Source: Acorus gramineus (lineage: Eukaryota > Streptophyta > Magnoliopsida > Acorales > Acoraceae). From it: a stretch of 64,000 nt of DNA. The DNA lies in assembly GCA_030737835.1 (NCBI GenBank), contig JAUJYN010000014.1, forward strand, positions 1,664,152 through 1,728,151, in the 5' to 3' direction. Below are positions 35,792 through 47,935 of the stretch, piece by piece. A model generated the notes under the pieces. That model worked only from the letters and a program-made list of their open reading frames with translations, had not been told where the DNA came from and did not search any database. The translations under genes and the position numbers were made by a program. Positions within the stretch are counted from its first letter, which is position 1. Every line of letters starts with the position of its first letter.

Positions 35792-36290
35792 ATTTTGGGT
35801 GCACACATAAATATCTAAAGAGGGATGGAAATGACCATTTCATCCCTGACTTAGAAATTCTGCACATGCTTCACTGGAACAGCCATAACTTCCTCAATAT
35901 AGCTCCGAATTGCACAATTCTATGTCCGTTGGAAAGCTAAGAAGATTATCTACCACTTTCATGTTTATGCCAAGATCAAATAATCTATCCAGATATTCCT
36001 AAATTAGAGCTAAACATACAATAGGGCTGCTGCCAGAATTTCCCTCCCCGGGGTATACTTGGTAAAACACCAATAACTTTTACTACATGAATCCAGTTGA
36101 CCTAATTCCACTTCTGTACGAAATCTAACTCAAAACTGGACATCTCATAATAAAATCATATTTAAACCTCTTCATCTTGGATTTTAACAAAATCAAATCC
36201 AAATACCAAATTGGAAATACATAACTTCGAGGAAAAAAATTATGTACCCAAATTTTCAATCAGAGTGCTCCAAATGACACAGGCACAACA

Positions 36291-38093
36291 TGCTTATATG
36301 CTTGCATGAGGTATGCTTGTATGCTAGTATGCTTGTATGAGATATGCTTATATGCACGTACGCTTGTATGCATATTATTTTTCCATGGATGATATGTATG
36401 TTGCATGATTTATTGTTATGATGTAAATCCATGTTAGGAGAGACCCTTATAGTCAATTATTAGGTGATCGTCGGTTCATGCACATATCTATGATATGAAT
36501 TCTCCTTTAATATATATGCGCATGTTAAAACTAATTAGGCCTATCTGAAATAGGCGTGGGTACGACCCGCTGTCGGGATGTACCTCATTAGTTAGAGCAC
36601 GAGCGATGTAATCGCCACCCTACATCCGTGAGATGCACTTGAATGGAATTCAGGAGAATTCATTTGTTGTATCGGTTATGTTAAACCGGTGGCTATGGCA
36701 TTACGTTAGGCCTACCCATGCGAGGCGCGTATATGAACCGCCTGTTGGGTTATATGCCTTGGGCTTATTTCTGCGTGAGAGTAGAGGTAACCTCTCTCGT
36801 CCGAGCGACGCACCCGTGTGGGAGTACAAGGGTATTCGATATCATTGATATGTGATTATCGAGCGTAGTTGACTTTCCCATAGGGTTCGCCTTGCAAACG
36901 TGGGGTGCTTCCTCCCGACATCGTCGTGCGTCGAAACACCCCAGCGTCGAAGCTGTCCTGTTTGGGTGCCACTACTTGTAGGTGCTATCGATGCGTATTG
37001 CGGTACACATCTGGCTAATGTACCGATCGTGGAAGGCCGACAGGTAGAGGCTACGCGGGAGAGGGCTACCGGATGATATTGCGAGCGTGGAATCGTTCTC
37101 CCCTTCTTCGGATCCGCGTTGAAGCTACCCAACGTTAAAGCTGTCTTGACAGAGGGCTCCCACCTGTAGGTACTACCGATGCGTTCGGCAGATGTACTGA
37201 TCATGGGAGTATACCAGGTAGAGGCTACTCGGGAGAGGGCAACCAGATGACGAAGGGTGTAGAACAAAAAGGGTTTTCTTCCAACAGTCCTGTGTCACCC
37301 TTAGGGGTGAGGGTGAGGATGAGGTGAAGTCATGTCGCTGCGTGACCCATTCGTTTTCGTCTGTTCCCATAGTTGTTGGGTTCGGTTACGTATCGATGTT
37401 CAAAGACATCGTTGGGCAGTTATCTCGATGTAGATGATCTAGTAGTGTTGTGTAGACCAGTAATTCCGTGTCTCTTCGACCAATGGTATGGTCTCTCCCC
37501 AAGAGTCCCAAGAGTCTCCCTCCGGGAGTGAGGGTGAGGGTGAGGTTGGTCGCGTCGCCGCGTGACCTTGTTATCCATTGGGTTTCCACCCATGTTTTCC
37601 TTGAAAGGAAATTGCTTTCACATTAAACTGTTGTAATGGTTATTGGTTTCCAGCCACTCACTGAGCTTGTAGCTCACTTCTTACATACTGTTTCTTTTAC
37701 AGGGGCAGTGTTGGGCGTGGAGCTGGAGCTTCCCTGTGGCGTGGTCTTATGTGCGTGGAGCGTTCTGTCCGGCGGGTGGCGAGTGCGAGGCTGTCAGCAG
37801 TCCTAGAGTCATTTTATGTATTGTATATCGTGCATGTGGCACAGGTTGTATTTTATTTGGATTAGATTTGGCTCTCACGATCATTTATTGTGTATTCAAG
37901 TCTGTAATAATATTTTTGGTTTATCGACTTATTGATATTTTTTTTATGCTTCCGCTTTTCAGTTGAGTTATCAGTTATCATTGCTTTGTCAGCTTGTATG
38001 TTATTTATTGGAGTCATTGTTGACCTCTTGTACTTGATAGCTGATACTTTATATATTGCCACGTCTCGGGGACGGCCACTCTGGGGCGTGACA
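36291..38093 (+). mobile_element. Tekay-type LTR, right part
   Basis: Resumes the LTR of 28076 with TGCTTATATGCTTGC and ends TCTGGGGCGTGACA at 38093. It includes a hairpin GCCTAT / ATAGGC (36539-36555) and two GGGTGA/hairpin modules (37292-37350 and 37520-37570). It is followed directly by Tat pol sequence with no primer-binding site, so it is not a 5' LTR of what follows. Confidence 0.75.
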
Positions 38094-40118
38094 TGCATCG
38101 TTCCTATTAGGCAACTTTGGAGGGAGAGCAAGAACAAAGGGTTCTTTCGGGGGCCGGCTCATAATCCGGTAACCCGTGGAGAATCGCGATTAGAATTGGA
38201 GGTGAGTGTTCCACAACGTTGTGGGTCACACCATTGAAAATTGCCGTAGTCTTCGCTCGCAGGTCATAGCACTTATACGTGATGGAAGGCTCGCGCATTA
38301 TGCTGCACGACAGGGTGCCCTTGATACAGGGGGTATTGGTGGTCACAACCCTCCGCAAAGGTCGTAGACCCATTGACTTTGGTTGATTCAGCCATCCACG
38401 CTCGCCCTGATCCATCAGGGCTCGAACCCAAGCAAGATAATCGACCAGGCCGAACGAAAGATCAAACCTGAGGGCCAAAGTCATCCGTCCTACGGCGGTT
38501 CATGCTTTCCAGTTTGACCCGAACAATCTCGAAGAGGTACTACTCCCCCATTCTGACCCGCTGGTTGTTACTCTCTTTATCTACAATTTCCAGGTCCAAA
38601 AAAAAATGATCGATGAAGGAAGCAATGTCGACATCCTTTTCCTAAGTGAGTTCAATCGCATGGGTTTGGACTTGGAGAGCATCCAACGTTTGTCGGGTTC
38701 GACGGAAAGCAAGTCACCCCCATCGAGGTCATCATATTGCGTGTCACCACGACCGATTGGACTCTGGACGTCGAGTTCATCGTGGTGGATTCCCCCTCAG
38801 CCTACAACGCCATCATGGGGCGGGATTGGATTCATCGCATGTAAGTCCTTCCATCAACCCTTGCATCGGGTCATGCAATTCCTTGCTAAAGATGGGCGCT
38901 CGACGACCGACATCAGCGGCGACCAGGTTTACACGAAAAGATGCTGCACGATCTCTTTCGGGACGACTGTCCCGCCTTCATAAGATGAGCCTCATCGGCC
39001 GGCATAGCAGTTAGTTGACCGGCCGTCGAAGTGGGTTTGAGCTCTACTAGAAGAAGAACCTGATCCACCCACTCTCGAGCCGGTCGACTCTGTATCCCTG
39101 GACGTCAATGTCCCTGACAAGACTCTCTAGGTCGGGAATCTTCTTCCCCCCAAGGATAAGGAATCCCTCCTCGCCTTGCTACAGGCCAACCGATACGTCT
39201 TCGCCTGGACACACAGCAACATACCCGGGATTGATCCCGCAATTGCTATCCATGAGCTGAATGTGCGTCTCGGTTCATCTCTTTTAAAACAGAGGATTAC
39301 TTCAATGCCGAGCGCAACAAAGTCATCTCCGACAAGATCGATCGACTCCTGGAAGCAGGATTCACTAGAGAAGTTGAGTACCCAGGCTGGATCTCTAATG
39401 TGGTTCTTGTAGAGAAGAAGAATGGCAAATGGCAAGGACTTCATCAATCTGAATAAGGCGTGCCTGAAGGACGGCTATCCACTCCCAAAAATTGACCAAT
39501 TGGTCAATGCAACGGTAGGGTACAAGAGCCTCTCCTTCGTAGATGCCTACTCCGGATACAACCAGATTCCCTTGCATGCACGCGATCAAGAGAAGATGGC
39601 ATTCATCACTGAACGTGGGCTCTACTACTACAAGGTCATGCTATTTGGGTTGAAGAATGCTGAAGCCACCTTTTAGCGCCTCATCAGCAAAGTGTTCCAT
39701 CACCTTATCGGGCAAACCATCGATGTTTACTTGATGAAATGATCGTGAAGAGCCACACTCATGACGACCACCTCGCCCATCTGGCTGAAGCCTTTGGCGC
39801 CGTCCAGACGCATTGCATGAAGCTCAAACAAACGAAGTGTTCGTTTGGGGTCTCCTCCGAACACTTCTTGGGGCACATCGTCCATAGACAGAAAATCGAA
39901 GCAAGCTCGGTCAAAGTATAGGAGCTCTGCCACTCCGCCTCACCAAGGTTAGTTCGAGATGTCCAGGTGATCATGGGGGCATGTCGTGGTCCTCGCCCGG
40001 TTTATCTCTCACCTCTCGGATCGCTATCGTCCTTTCTTCCAGGCCATCAAGGCAGAGAAGGAGATGTCTTGGGGAGAAGCACAGCTGGCCGCATTTTTGG
40101 AAATCAGGAGCACCTCGC
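38094..40118 (+). pseudogene. Ty3/gypsy Tat-lineage protease and reverse transcriptase
   Basis: In several frames: protease IDEGSNVDILFLSEFNRMG (from about 38609) and VDSPSAYNAIMGRDWIH (near 38780-38842), then RT blocks NAERNKVISDKIDRLLEAGF (39308-39367), PGWISNVVLVEKKNGKW (39382-39432), SFVDAYSGYNQIPLHARDQE (39534-39593), YKVMLFGLKN (39630-39659), MIVKSHTHDDHLAHLAEAF (39739-39795) and KCSFGVSSEHFLGHIV (39835-39882). This is the Tat/Retand order. There are many stops and frameshifts, and the YVDD box region is damaged near 39725. Sequence near 40000-40110 (RYRPFFQAIKAEKEMSWGEA-like) enters RNase H and then switches to a different lineage at about 40118. Confidence 0.82.
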
Positions 40119-43100
40119 CCGGCTTGCCCTGATGCTGACCGACCTCCTGTGCCTCGGCAGCAGCAGCAGCAGTAGCAGCCACGCCAGCAGCAGCAGCCGC
40201 AGTGTCAGCAGCAGCAGCCACCGGGTGGCAGTGTTGACCAGAGGAGGTAGCCAGCACAGCCTGCGAGGTGTGCCCGTGGTCCTCAACCGTAGCTTGTTCA
40301 GGGGCGTGTTGTAGTACTTACTGTCGAGGAGGTGCAGACTTCGGGTAGCATTGTCTGAGGTATTGTTCTGATCTCCCAACTTCCTGCTTATGTGCTATTT
40401 GATTCTGGGGCCATGTACTCGTTCGTGTCTCCTGTTTTCGTGAGATGGATGGGTGCGGTGTCGGCCCCTCTTGATGCTATGCTAGAGATTTTGTTACCAG
40501 TCGAAGACCGTATTCTCCTTCACTCTGTGTATCGAGGGTGTTTCGTGGTGATCGAGGAGCACAAATTTCTAGTGGACTTGGTCAAGCTCGCCATGACAGA
40601 CTTCGACGCCATCCTGGGGATGGATTGGCTCTCAGCAAGTCACGCCAGTATCAACTATTTTGCAAAGTTGATACCTTTTTGCATCCCTGGTCGGAGGTCT
40701 TTCCAGTTCGTGGGCAATCGGGAGATAGCTCCTTCGTGTCATCCATCCAGGCGTGGAGACTCCTTTAGAGAGGATGTGAGGGTTTTCTGGCGTGCATCAC
40801 TGATGAGGATGCACCATTGCGGGCAGATATTAGTCAAACTCCGGTCGTGGCAGAGTATCTAGAGGTTTTTCCCGATGATCTTCCGGGTCTACCGCCAGAT
40901 CGTGCGATCGATTTTGAGATAAATCTAATTCTGGGGACCAAGCCAATTTCGAGGGCTCCGTACCAGGTGGCTCTAGCGGAGCTGAAGGTGCTCAAGGAGC
41001 AGTTGGAGGAGTTGCTTGAGAAGGGGTTCGCACGTCTGAGTGTCTCTCCGTGGGGAGCCCCTGTGCTGTTTGTTCGGAAGAAGGACGGTTCGCTGCATCT
41101 TTGTATTGATTACAAGCAGTTGAACAAGAGGACCGTGAAGAACAAGTACCCCTTACCACGGATTGACAATCTCTTTGACCAGCTCCAAGGAGCGCGTGTC
41201 TTTTCGAAGATCGATCTCCATTCAGGCTACTATCAACTAAAATCCGGGAGTCGGATATTTCAAATACGGCCTTTCGTTCCCGTTACGGGCACTACGAGTT
41301 CCGTGTACTGCAGTTTGGGTTGACGAATGTGCCAGCTACTTTCATGGATCTGATGAACCGGGTGTTTCAGCCCTTCCTCGACTCCTTTGTGGTAGTCTTC
41401 ATCGATGATATATTGGTGTACTCGAGGAGTCTTGAGGAGCACGCTAACCATCTTCACATTGTCTTGGAGACTTTGGCCCGACATTAGCTGTTCGCCAAGT
41501 TCAGTAAGTGCGAGTTCTGGTTTGAGCGTGTGGCCTTCCTTGGCCATGTAATTTCCGGTGAGGGCATATCTGTGGACCTGGACAAGACGCTCGCCATGTT
41601 GAATTGGCGGTGACCATCGAACCCCACTGAGATTTGGAGCTTCTTGGGTTAGGCGGGTTATTATCGGAGGTTTGTCGAGGGTTTCTTGAAGATAGCCATC
41701 CCTTTGACCCGCCTCACGTGGAAGGATGTCCGGTTTGAGTGGTCCCCATCTTGCGAGGAGAGCTTCCTTGAGTTGAAGCGGAGACTCTCCTCAACATCGG
41801 TTCTTACCATTCCGTTTGGGAGTGGTGGGTTCGCAGTCTACTCTGATGCATCGCGGCTGGGTTTGGGTTGTGTCCTAATGCAGAACGGTAAGGTTGTGGC
41901 TTATGCGTCGCGTTAGTTGAAGCCCCATGAGCAGAATTACCCCACCAACGACTTGGAGTTAGTAGCGATCATCTTTGCGTTGAAGATATGGAGGCACTAC
42001 CTCTATGCCTGACTTATCTGCAGTCTCAATCGAAGCTCAACATGCGTCAGTGACGTTGGGTCGAGTTCCTAAAGGACTGACTGTGACATCGATTACCATC
42101 CGGGTAAGGCGAATGTCGTGGCCGATGCTCTCAGCAGGCAGCCCTTGGGCATGGCCGCCCATTTGGCTATACGTCGTTGGAGGCTTCTGGAGGAGGTCAC
42201 CTGCTGGATCAGCGTTCGAGAGACGCCTGCTAGTGGCTTTTTGGCCAGACTAGTGGTGCAGCCCGTTCTCCTTGACGAGATCCGCATGGCACAGAGGCGG
42301 GATCCTTACTTTTTGGTCCTTTCTAAAGGCATCGCCCGGGGCGAGCGATCGGATTACTGGATTTGGGAGGACAGAATCCTGCGGTTCAGAGGCCCAGTAT
42401 ATATTCCTAACAATGCAGAGCTGACGTAGAAGATATTCGACGAGGCCCATCGTTCGAGGTACACAGTGCATCCTGTACAGGGGCCTTCGTCGTGGCTACT
42501 GGTGGCGCAGGATGAAGGCGGATGTTGGCCGCTTCGTTGCCCGTTGCTTGGTATGCCAGCAGGTGAAGTCAGAGCATCAACGTCCTACGGGGAAGTTGTA
42601 GTCCATTGAGATTCCTCAGTGGAAGTGGGAGCAGATCACCATGGACTTTGTTTTGGGTTTGCCGAGGTCATGTTCGGGTCGAGATGCCATTCGGGTGATC
42701 GTTGACTAACTGACTAAGTCCGCTAATTTCATCCCCATCCGACTCACCGATTCCCTAGACACCATGGCGCAGTTGTTTGTCTCCGAGATTGTTCGTCTCC
42801 ATGGCACTCCAGTCAGCAGCATTTCTGATCGAGACGTGAGGTTTACTTCAAGGTTCTGGTGCAGCCTCCAACACGCCCTTGGTACAGACCTCCACTTTAG
42901 TATAGAATTTCATCCGTAGATGGACGGCCAGTCGGAGAGGACGATACAGATCCTGGAGGACATGCTGCGTGCCTGCATTCTCGACTTTGGGGGCAGTTGG
43001 GAGAGGCATCTCCCATTGGTGGAGTTTTCCTACAACAATAGCTATCGCTCGAGTATTTAGATGGCACCGTATGAGGCACTCTACGGCCGCAACTGCAGAT

Positions 43101-43683
43101 CTCCCATATGTTGGGACAGGGTCAAAGAGCGCCAGTTGGAGGGACCAGAGATCGTTCGTCAGACCTCAGAGAAGGTTAAGACGATTCGTGAGTGTATTCG
43201 CACCACTCAGAGCCGTCAGAAGAGCTACACCAATCATCGTCGCCGTGAGCTCACCTTCGAGGTTGGTGACCATGTTTTCTTGAAGGTGTCCCCGTTGAAG
43301 GGCATCTTCCGTTTCGGCGTGCGGGGCAAGTTGAGTCCGCATTTCATCGGCCCGTTTCTCGTCCTTGAGCATATTGGAGAGGTGGCCTATCGCATAGCCT
43401 TGCCCCCACAGTTAGCTCACGCCCATGACGTCTTCCACGTCTCTCAGCTGAGGCGGTACGTCCATGATCCTGCTCACGTCATTCCGCTCGAGCCACTCGT
43501 CTTTGAGCCGGACTTGTCGCTTGTGGAGCAGCCGATCAAGATCTTGAACCGACGCGAGAAGAGGCTCCGCACCAAGACCGTTCAGTTGGTTAAGGTGTGT
43601 TGGCAGCACCGTTCTAGTGCCGAGGCCACTTGGGAGCGCGAGGACGCCATGCGTGATGCATATCCACATCTGTTCCCTTCCTA
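40119..43683 (+). pseudogene. Tekay-type chromovirus gag tail and pol polyprotein
   Basis: In order: the gag tail with Gln-rich codons (from 40119; compare 56580-56700); an aspartic protease with DSG at 40401-40409 and ILGMDWL near 40612; RT from 40860 with [40 protein letters not shown] and the catalytic FIDD at 41398-41409; RNase H from about 41720; integrase with the zinc-finger pair CLVC near 42547, MDF at 42641, and [12 protein letters not shown] near 42911; then GKLSPHFIGPF and a chromodomain-like end (LRTKTVQLVKVCWQHR, 43567-43614). These enzymes make and insert element DNA, and the chromodomain tail targets chromatin. It is broken by a 1-bp deletion near 41241, deletions near 42015 and 42470, and stops at 41485, 41914, 42427, 42599, 42706, 42917 and 43058. 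The final part (43061-43683) is open. Confidence 0.9.
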
Positions 43684-43720
43684 GATGTTTTTGTTTTAAA
43701 TTTTGTGGACAAAATTTCCT

Positions 43721-43733
43721 AAGGGGGGAAGAA
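43721..43733 (+). promoter_or_regulatory. Polypurine tract
   Basis: AAGGGGGGAAGAA directly before the LTR start at 43734. It primes plus-strand synthesis. It is identical to the tract at 58155-58167. Confidence 0.85.
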
Positions 43734-44610
43734 TGTTATATATGTGTCACTTTTAGCCTATTGGGAGTCGCTAAAATTTTAGTTTTTAACTATCTGCGTG
43801 AGTTTGAGTACTCTGATTAAAAATCTAGCTGCATATTATAGGTCCTGGTACCATTTGGTACTGCCCACAGAAATTACATCGAGTTCTTGTTACGTTTTAG
43901 GAAATTGTGCAGTTCCGAATCGTATCCGGGTTTTGGTCGATACTGGATTGTCAAAGGATGACTTGGACTAAGTCAATGAAGACCTTGACTAGTCAAAGGT
44001 GACTTTTGACTTTGTTTGGTAGCTTGGATGAGTTGACCTAAGTCAAACCCCACACCAAACCCCTTTTTGAGAATTTATTAACTCTCTCTCTCTCTTCTTT
44101 CCTCTCCTTCTCTCTCCATCCCTTTGAGGAAAAAAAGGGCCATCCGACCTCTCTTGTTGCCCCCCTTTTGTTGCTTCCCTTTGTTTGTATGAGAAGGAAA
44201 GGAAGGAGAAGAAGAAGCACAAGAAGGAAGTGCAAGAAAGAAAAGTAGGTGTGTGTGTGTTGTTGTTGTTGTTGATTCTCTCTCTTTCTCTTCTCTCTAG
44301 CCCCCTCATGCATTCATGCCCCCCCCTTGTTTTCAGCCATTAGAGCTTGAGGAGTAGCTGACGAGGTGATGGTGGTAGTGGTGGTGATTGTGGTGGTTTT
44401 GGTCACCGAGAGCACCCGGATATCTCCCCTTCCTTTTCCCTCCTTTGGTAAGCTCTCCTCCTCCCTTACCCTTGATTTTTCTTCATGTAGGGGCTGTTAG
44501 GGATGTCAAGCATGCTAGGTGGTTGGTTTAGGATGTGTGGGAGGGTTGGGGGGGGGGGTTAAAGGGGTCCGGGCGCGTGCGCGGGTCTGTCCGCGCGCGT
44601 GCGCGCGTAG
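43734..44610 (+). mobile_element. 3' LTR of the Tekay pol copy, 5' part
   Basis: Starts TGTTATATATGTGTCAC right after the polypurine tract, so it is the true 3' LTR of 40119-43683. It carries the pyrimidine-rich zone and the TTTGGTAAGC site (44445). It is cut in its GC-rich zone by a subfamily II LTR start at 44611. Confidence 0.82.
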
Positions 44611-46557
44611 TGTTATGCCTGTGTCATTTGGAGCGCTCTGATTAAAAATTTGGTTACATAATTTTTTCTCCTAGAAGTTATGTATTTCCGATTTGGTATT
44701 TGGATTTGATTTTGTTAAAATCCAAGATGAAGAGGTTTAAATATGATTTTATTATGAGATGCTCAGTTTTGAGTTAGCTTTCGTACAAAAGTGGAATTAG
44801 ATCAACTGGATTCATGTAGTAAGAGTTATGGGTGTTTTTCCAAGTATACCCCGGGGATGAAAAATTCTGGCAGCAGCCCTGTTCTATGTTTAGCTCACAT
44901 TTCAGAATAGCTGGAGAGATTATTTGATCTTGGCATAAACATGAAAGTTGTAGATAATCTTCTTGGCTTTCAATGGATTTTGAATTGTGCAATTCGGAGC
45001 TAGATTGAGGAAGTTATGGCTGTTATAGTGAAGCATGCTCAGAATTTCTAGTCAAGGATAAATTGGTCATTTCTATCCCTCCTTTAGATATTTATTTGGC
45101 CAAAATATCTCTCTCTCTCTCTCCCTCTCACTCCCCACGTCTACCATTTTTTATCTCTCTTTCTCTCTTTTCACTCCCCCCAAGTGTTTGTGTTAATGTC
45201 ACAAAGAGAAGAGAAGGAGAAGGTGCAAGTGCAAGTCTAGGTTTGTTGTTGTTGTTGATCTTCTCTCTCTCAAACACCTTTTCATGAACTTCCCCCCCCC
45301 TGATTTTCAGCCAAGAAGGAGGCTGAGGAGGCTGAAGAGGTGGTGGTGGTGGTGGTTGAGGTGGCCGTGGGCGCGTCGAGAGCCCCGCATCTCCCCCTTT
45401 CCCTTTCCCTCTTTTGGTAAGTCCTCTTCCCCTTCTTTTTGATTTTTAGGGCTATTGGGATGGTTGGGGAGGTCATGCATGCTAGGTAGATGAGTTAGAG
45501 TGTGTGTGAGGGGTTGGGGAGGGTTAAAAAGGGGTAAGAGTTGGCTGGGCGGGCGTTTGGGGTTAAAACTATGTATGTTCCCATCTAGTTTAATTTAATT
45601 AAATCAAAATGAGAGCATATAGTTATAAGCATGCCTTAGAGAGTATTATAACTTTGTTGTTGTAATATATGTCTCCCCGCATCTTAGTTATGTGCCCTGG
45701 AGGAATTCTTGAGAATTCATGACATTATTAGCGTTACAAATCGGTGTCGACGGATCCAAGAGGATCGTATCCGTGTGAGTAGGCTGTCTTCTCCTTTTGG
45801 TTGGATCTGATGTAGGAACTCCCCGGCGTTGGCTGACCTGATAGAGGGTTCCCGTCCGTAGGAACCTCCGATGCGTCGGACAGTACTGATGGTGGGAGTA
45901 TACCAGGTGGAGGCTACGGAGAGGGAGAGGCTACCGGGTGGACCAGGGGTGGAGAGCGGTGTAGTATGCCCCAAGAGGCCCATGTCACCCCCAGTAAAGG
46001 GTGAGGGTGAGGGGGGGAGGTGGGTTGGTGATGAAACGACCCACTAGAATGTGTAGTTGCTCCCGTTTTAGGGACTATAAATTATTTAAGGTTAATATGA
46101 ATTGTGATGCATGGGTTGTGCTATTCATTGAGCGTGTGGCTCACCCCTCGCATATATTTTTCTCCAGTTATATCTGAGTCGGATCTGAAGGAGGAGCTCC
46201 CCGAGGCACATCAGCAGTAGCGGAGCAGCGTCACGTTCTGCGAGTGAGAGGCCATCAGCATCCCCTTCTTGATTGTATGTATTGTATTCCGTGCTTGGGC
46301 ACATACTTGTATTTGGATGTCATTGGGTATATTGGCTCTCACAGGACAATTGATTATGTATCGGGTCTGTAATATGTCTTTGAATTATAGACTCAGTCGT
46401 TTAAGCTTCCGCTATTTGTATATATTATGTCAGCTACCTTATTGTCTGTGTTGTCATTTCGATGTTGTTTAGAGTATTTTATTGATCTCCTGTATAGACT
46501 GCTGATATTATATATATATTTGCCACGTATCGGGGACGGCCGCCCTGGGGCGTGACA
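44611..46557 (+). mobile_element. Subfamily II LTR, internally deleted
   Basis: Starts TGTTATGCCTGTGTCATTTG and ends CCTGGGGCGTGACA. The GC-rich and splice-like middle is missing (join near 45565). It keeps the GATCC hairpin (45753-45766) and a GGGTGA/hairpin module (45996-46044). Flanks CGTAG and GATGC do not match, so it is either an old insertion with flanking deletion or a recombinant. Confidence 0.72.
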
Positions 46558-47756
46558 GATGCGTTCGGGAGCGTACTGATCGTGGGAGTGTACCAGGTAG
46601 AGGCCATCCGGGAGAGGGTTAACGAATGATATTGTGAGCGTGGAATCGTTCTCCCCTTCGTTGGATCCGATGTAGGAACTTCCCGGCGTTGGAAAAGCTG
46701 TCCTGACAGAGGGCTCCCATCCGTAGGTACCACCGAGGCGTTCGGAAGCGTACTGATCGTGGGAGTATACCAGGTAGTGACTACCCGGGGAAAGGGCTAC
46801 TGGTGGACCAAGGGTGTAGAGCAGTCTAAGTCTCTTCCAAAAGTCCCAAGAGTCTCCCTCCGGGAGTGAGGGTGAGGATGAGATGAAGACACGTTGCCTC
46901 GTGACCCATTCGTTGTTCGTCCGTTCCCATAGTTGTTGGGTCCGGTCTCGTATCGATGTTTAAAGACATCGTTGGGCAGTTATCTCGATGTAGATGATCC
47001 AGTAGTGTTGCGTAGACCAGTAATCCCGGGTCTCCTCGACCAACGGTATGGTCTCTCCCCAAAAGTCCCAAGAGTCTCCCTCCGGGAGTGAGGGTGAGGG
47101 TGAGGTTGGTGATCCAGTAGTGTTGTGTGGACCAGTAATCCCGGGTCTCCTCGACCAACGGTATGGTCTCTCCCCAAAAGTCCCAAGAGTCTCCCTCCGG
47201 GAGTGAGGGTGAGGGTGAGGTTGGTCGCGCCGCCGCGTGACCCTGTTATCCATGGGTTTCCACCCATGTTTACCTTGAAAGGAAATTGTTTATGTATTGA
47301 ACTGTTGTATGGTGATTGGTTTCCAGCCACTCATTCAGCTTGTAGCTCACCCCTCGCACACTGTTTCTTTTCAGAGGTAGTGTTGGGCGTGGAGCTGGAG
47401 CTTTCCTATGGTGTGGTCTTATGGGCGTGGAGCGTTCTTCCGGCGGGTGGCGAGTGCGAGGCTATCAGCAGTCCTAGAGTCATTGTATGTATTGTAAATC
47501 ATGCATGTGGCACAGGTTGTATTTTCTTTGGTCTAGACTTGGCTCTCACAAGACAGTGATTGTGTATTCGAGTCTGTAATAATGTTTTTGGTTTACAGAC
47601 ATTGTTTATGTATTATGCTTCAGCTTTTCAGTCAGTTATAATTATCCTTGCTTTGCCACCTTGTGTGTTGTTGTTGGAGTCTTTATTGACCTCAGGTATT
47701 GATAGCTGATATTTTATTATTGCCACGTCTCGGGGACGGCTGCCCTGGGCGTGACA
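46558..47756 (+). mobile_element. LTR 3' part
   Basis: Starts in mid-LTR (GATGCGTTCGGGAGCG) and ends CCTGGGCGTGACA. It may be the remainder of the LTR begun at 43734, but the sequence that should lie between is missing. It carries the 115-bp duplication listed next and the perfect-with-one-wobble hairpin 47223-47242. Confidence 0.68.
46996..47225 (+). repeat. 115-bp tandem duplication
   Basis: 46996-47110 and 47111-47225 are nearly identical (GATCCAGTAGTGTTG... to ...GGGTGAGGTTGGT). The repeat includes one GGGTGA block but only the right copy keeps the hairpin that follows it. Confidence 0.9.
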
Positions 47757-47935
47757 GCATGTAAGTATGACAGATAATAGAGTAGTAGTATGTAAACATA
47801 TGATAGAGATGACTACGGTGGGATAGAAGAAAATATATGATCATATGAAAGGGAGACTGAATCTTCTTTTAGGCTCATACATTTCATGCTTTTATTTTTG
47901 GTATGCTTGATATATCTTTCTAAGCATGGTTTTGA
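47757..47935. other. AT-rich flank of the PMD pseudogene
   Basis: Nothing recognisable. It probably belongs to the same unit as the PMD gene copy that follows. Confidence 0.3.

Larger units (their letters stand above)
29308..36290 (-). mobile_element. Minus-strand solo LTR split by a nested LTR
   Basis: An exact TGCTT duplication lies at 29303-29307 and 36291-36295. The LTR itself is 29308-32309 plus 35659-36290 (about 3.63 kb), the same length and order as the solo LTR at 19164-22801. The plus-strand LTR at 32310-35658 sits inside it. It carries a 43-bp tandem array (29889-30060), a GC-rich block (31610-32000) and an AG tract (35760-35788). Confidence 0.9.

Noticed and set aside
38107..38484. 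125-codon minus-strand open frame
   Set aside because: Shadow of the Tat pol fragment on the plus strand. It has no recognisable domain.
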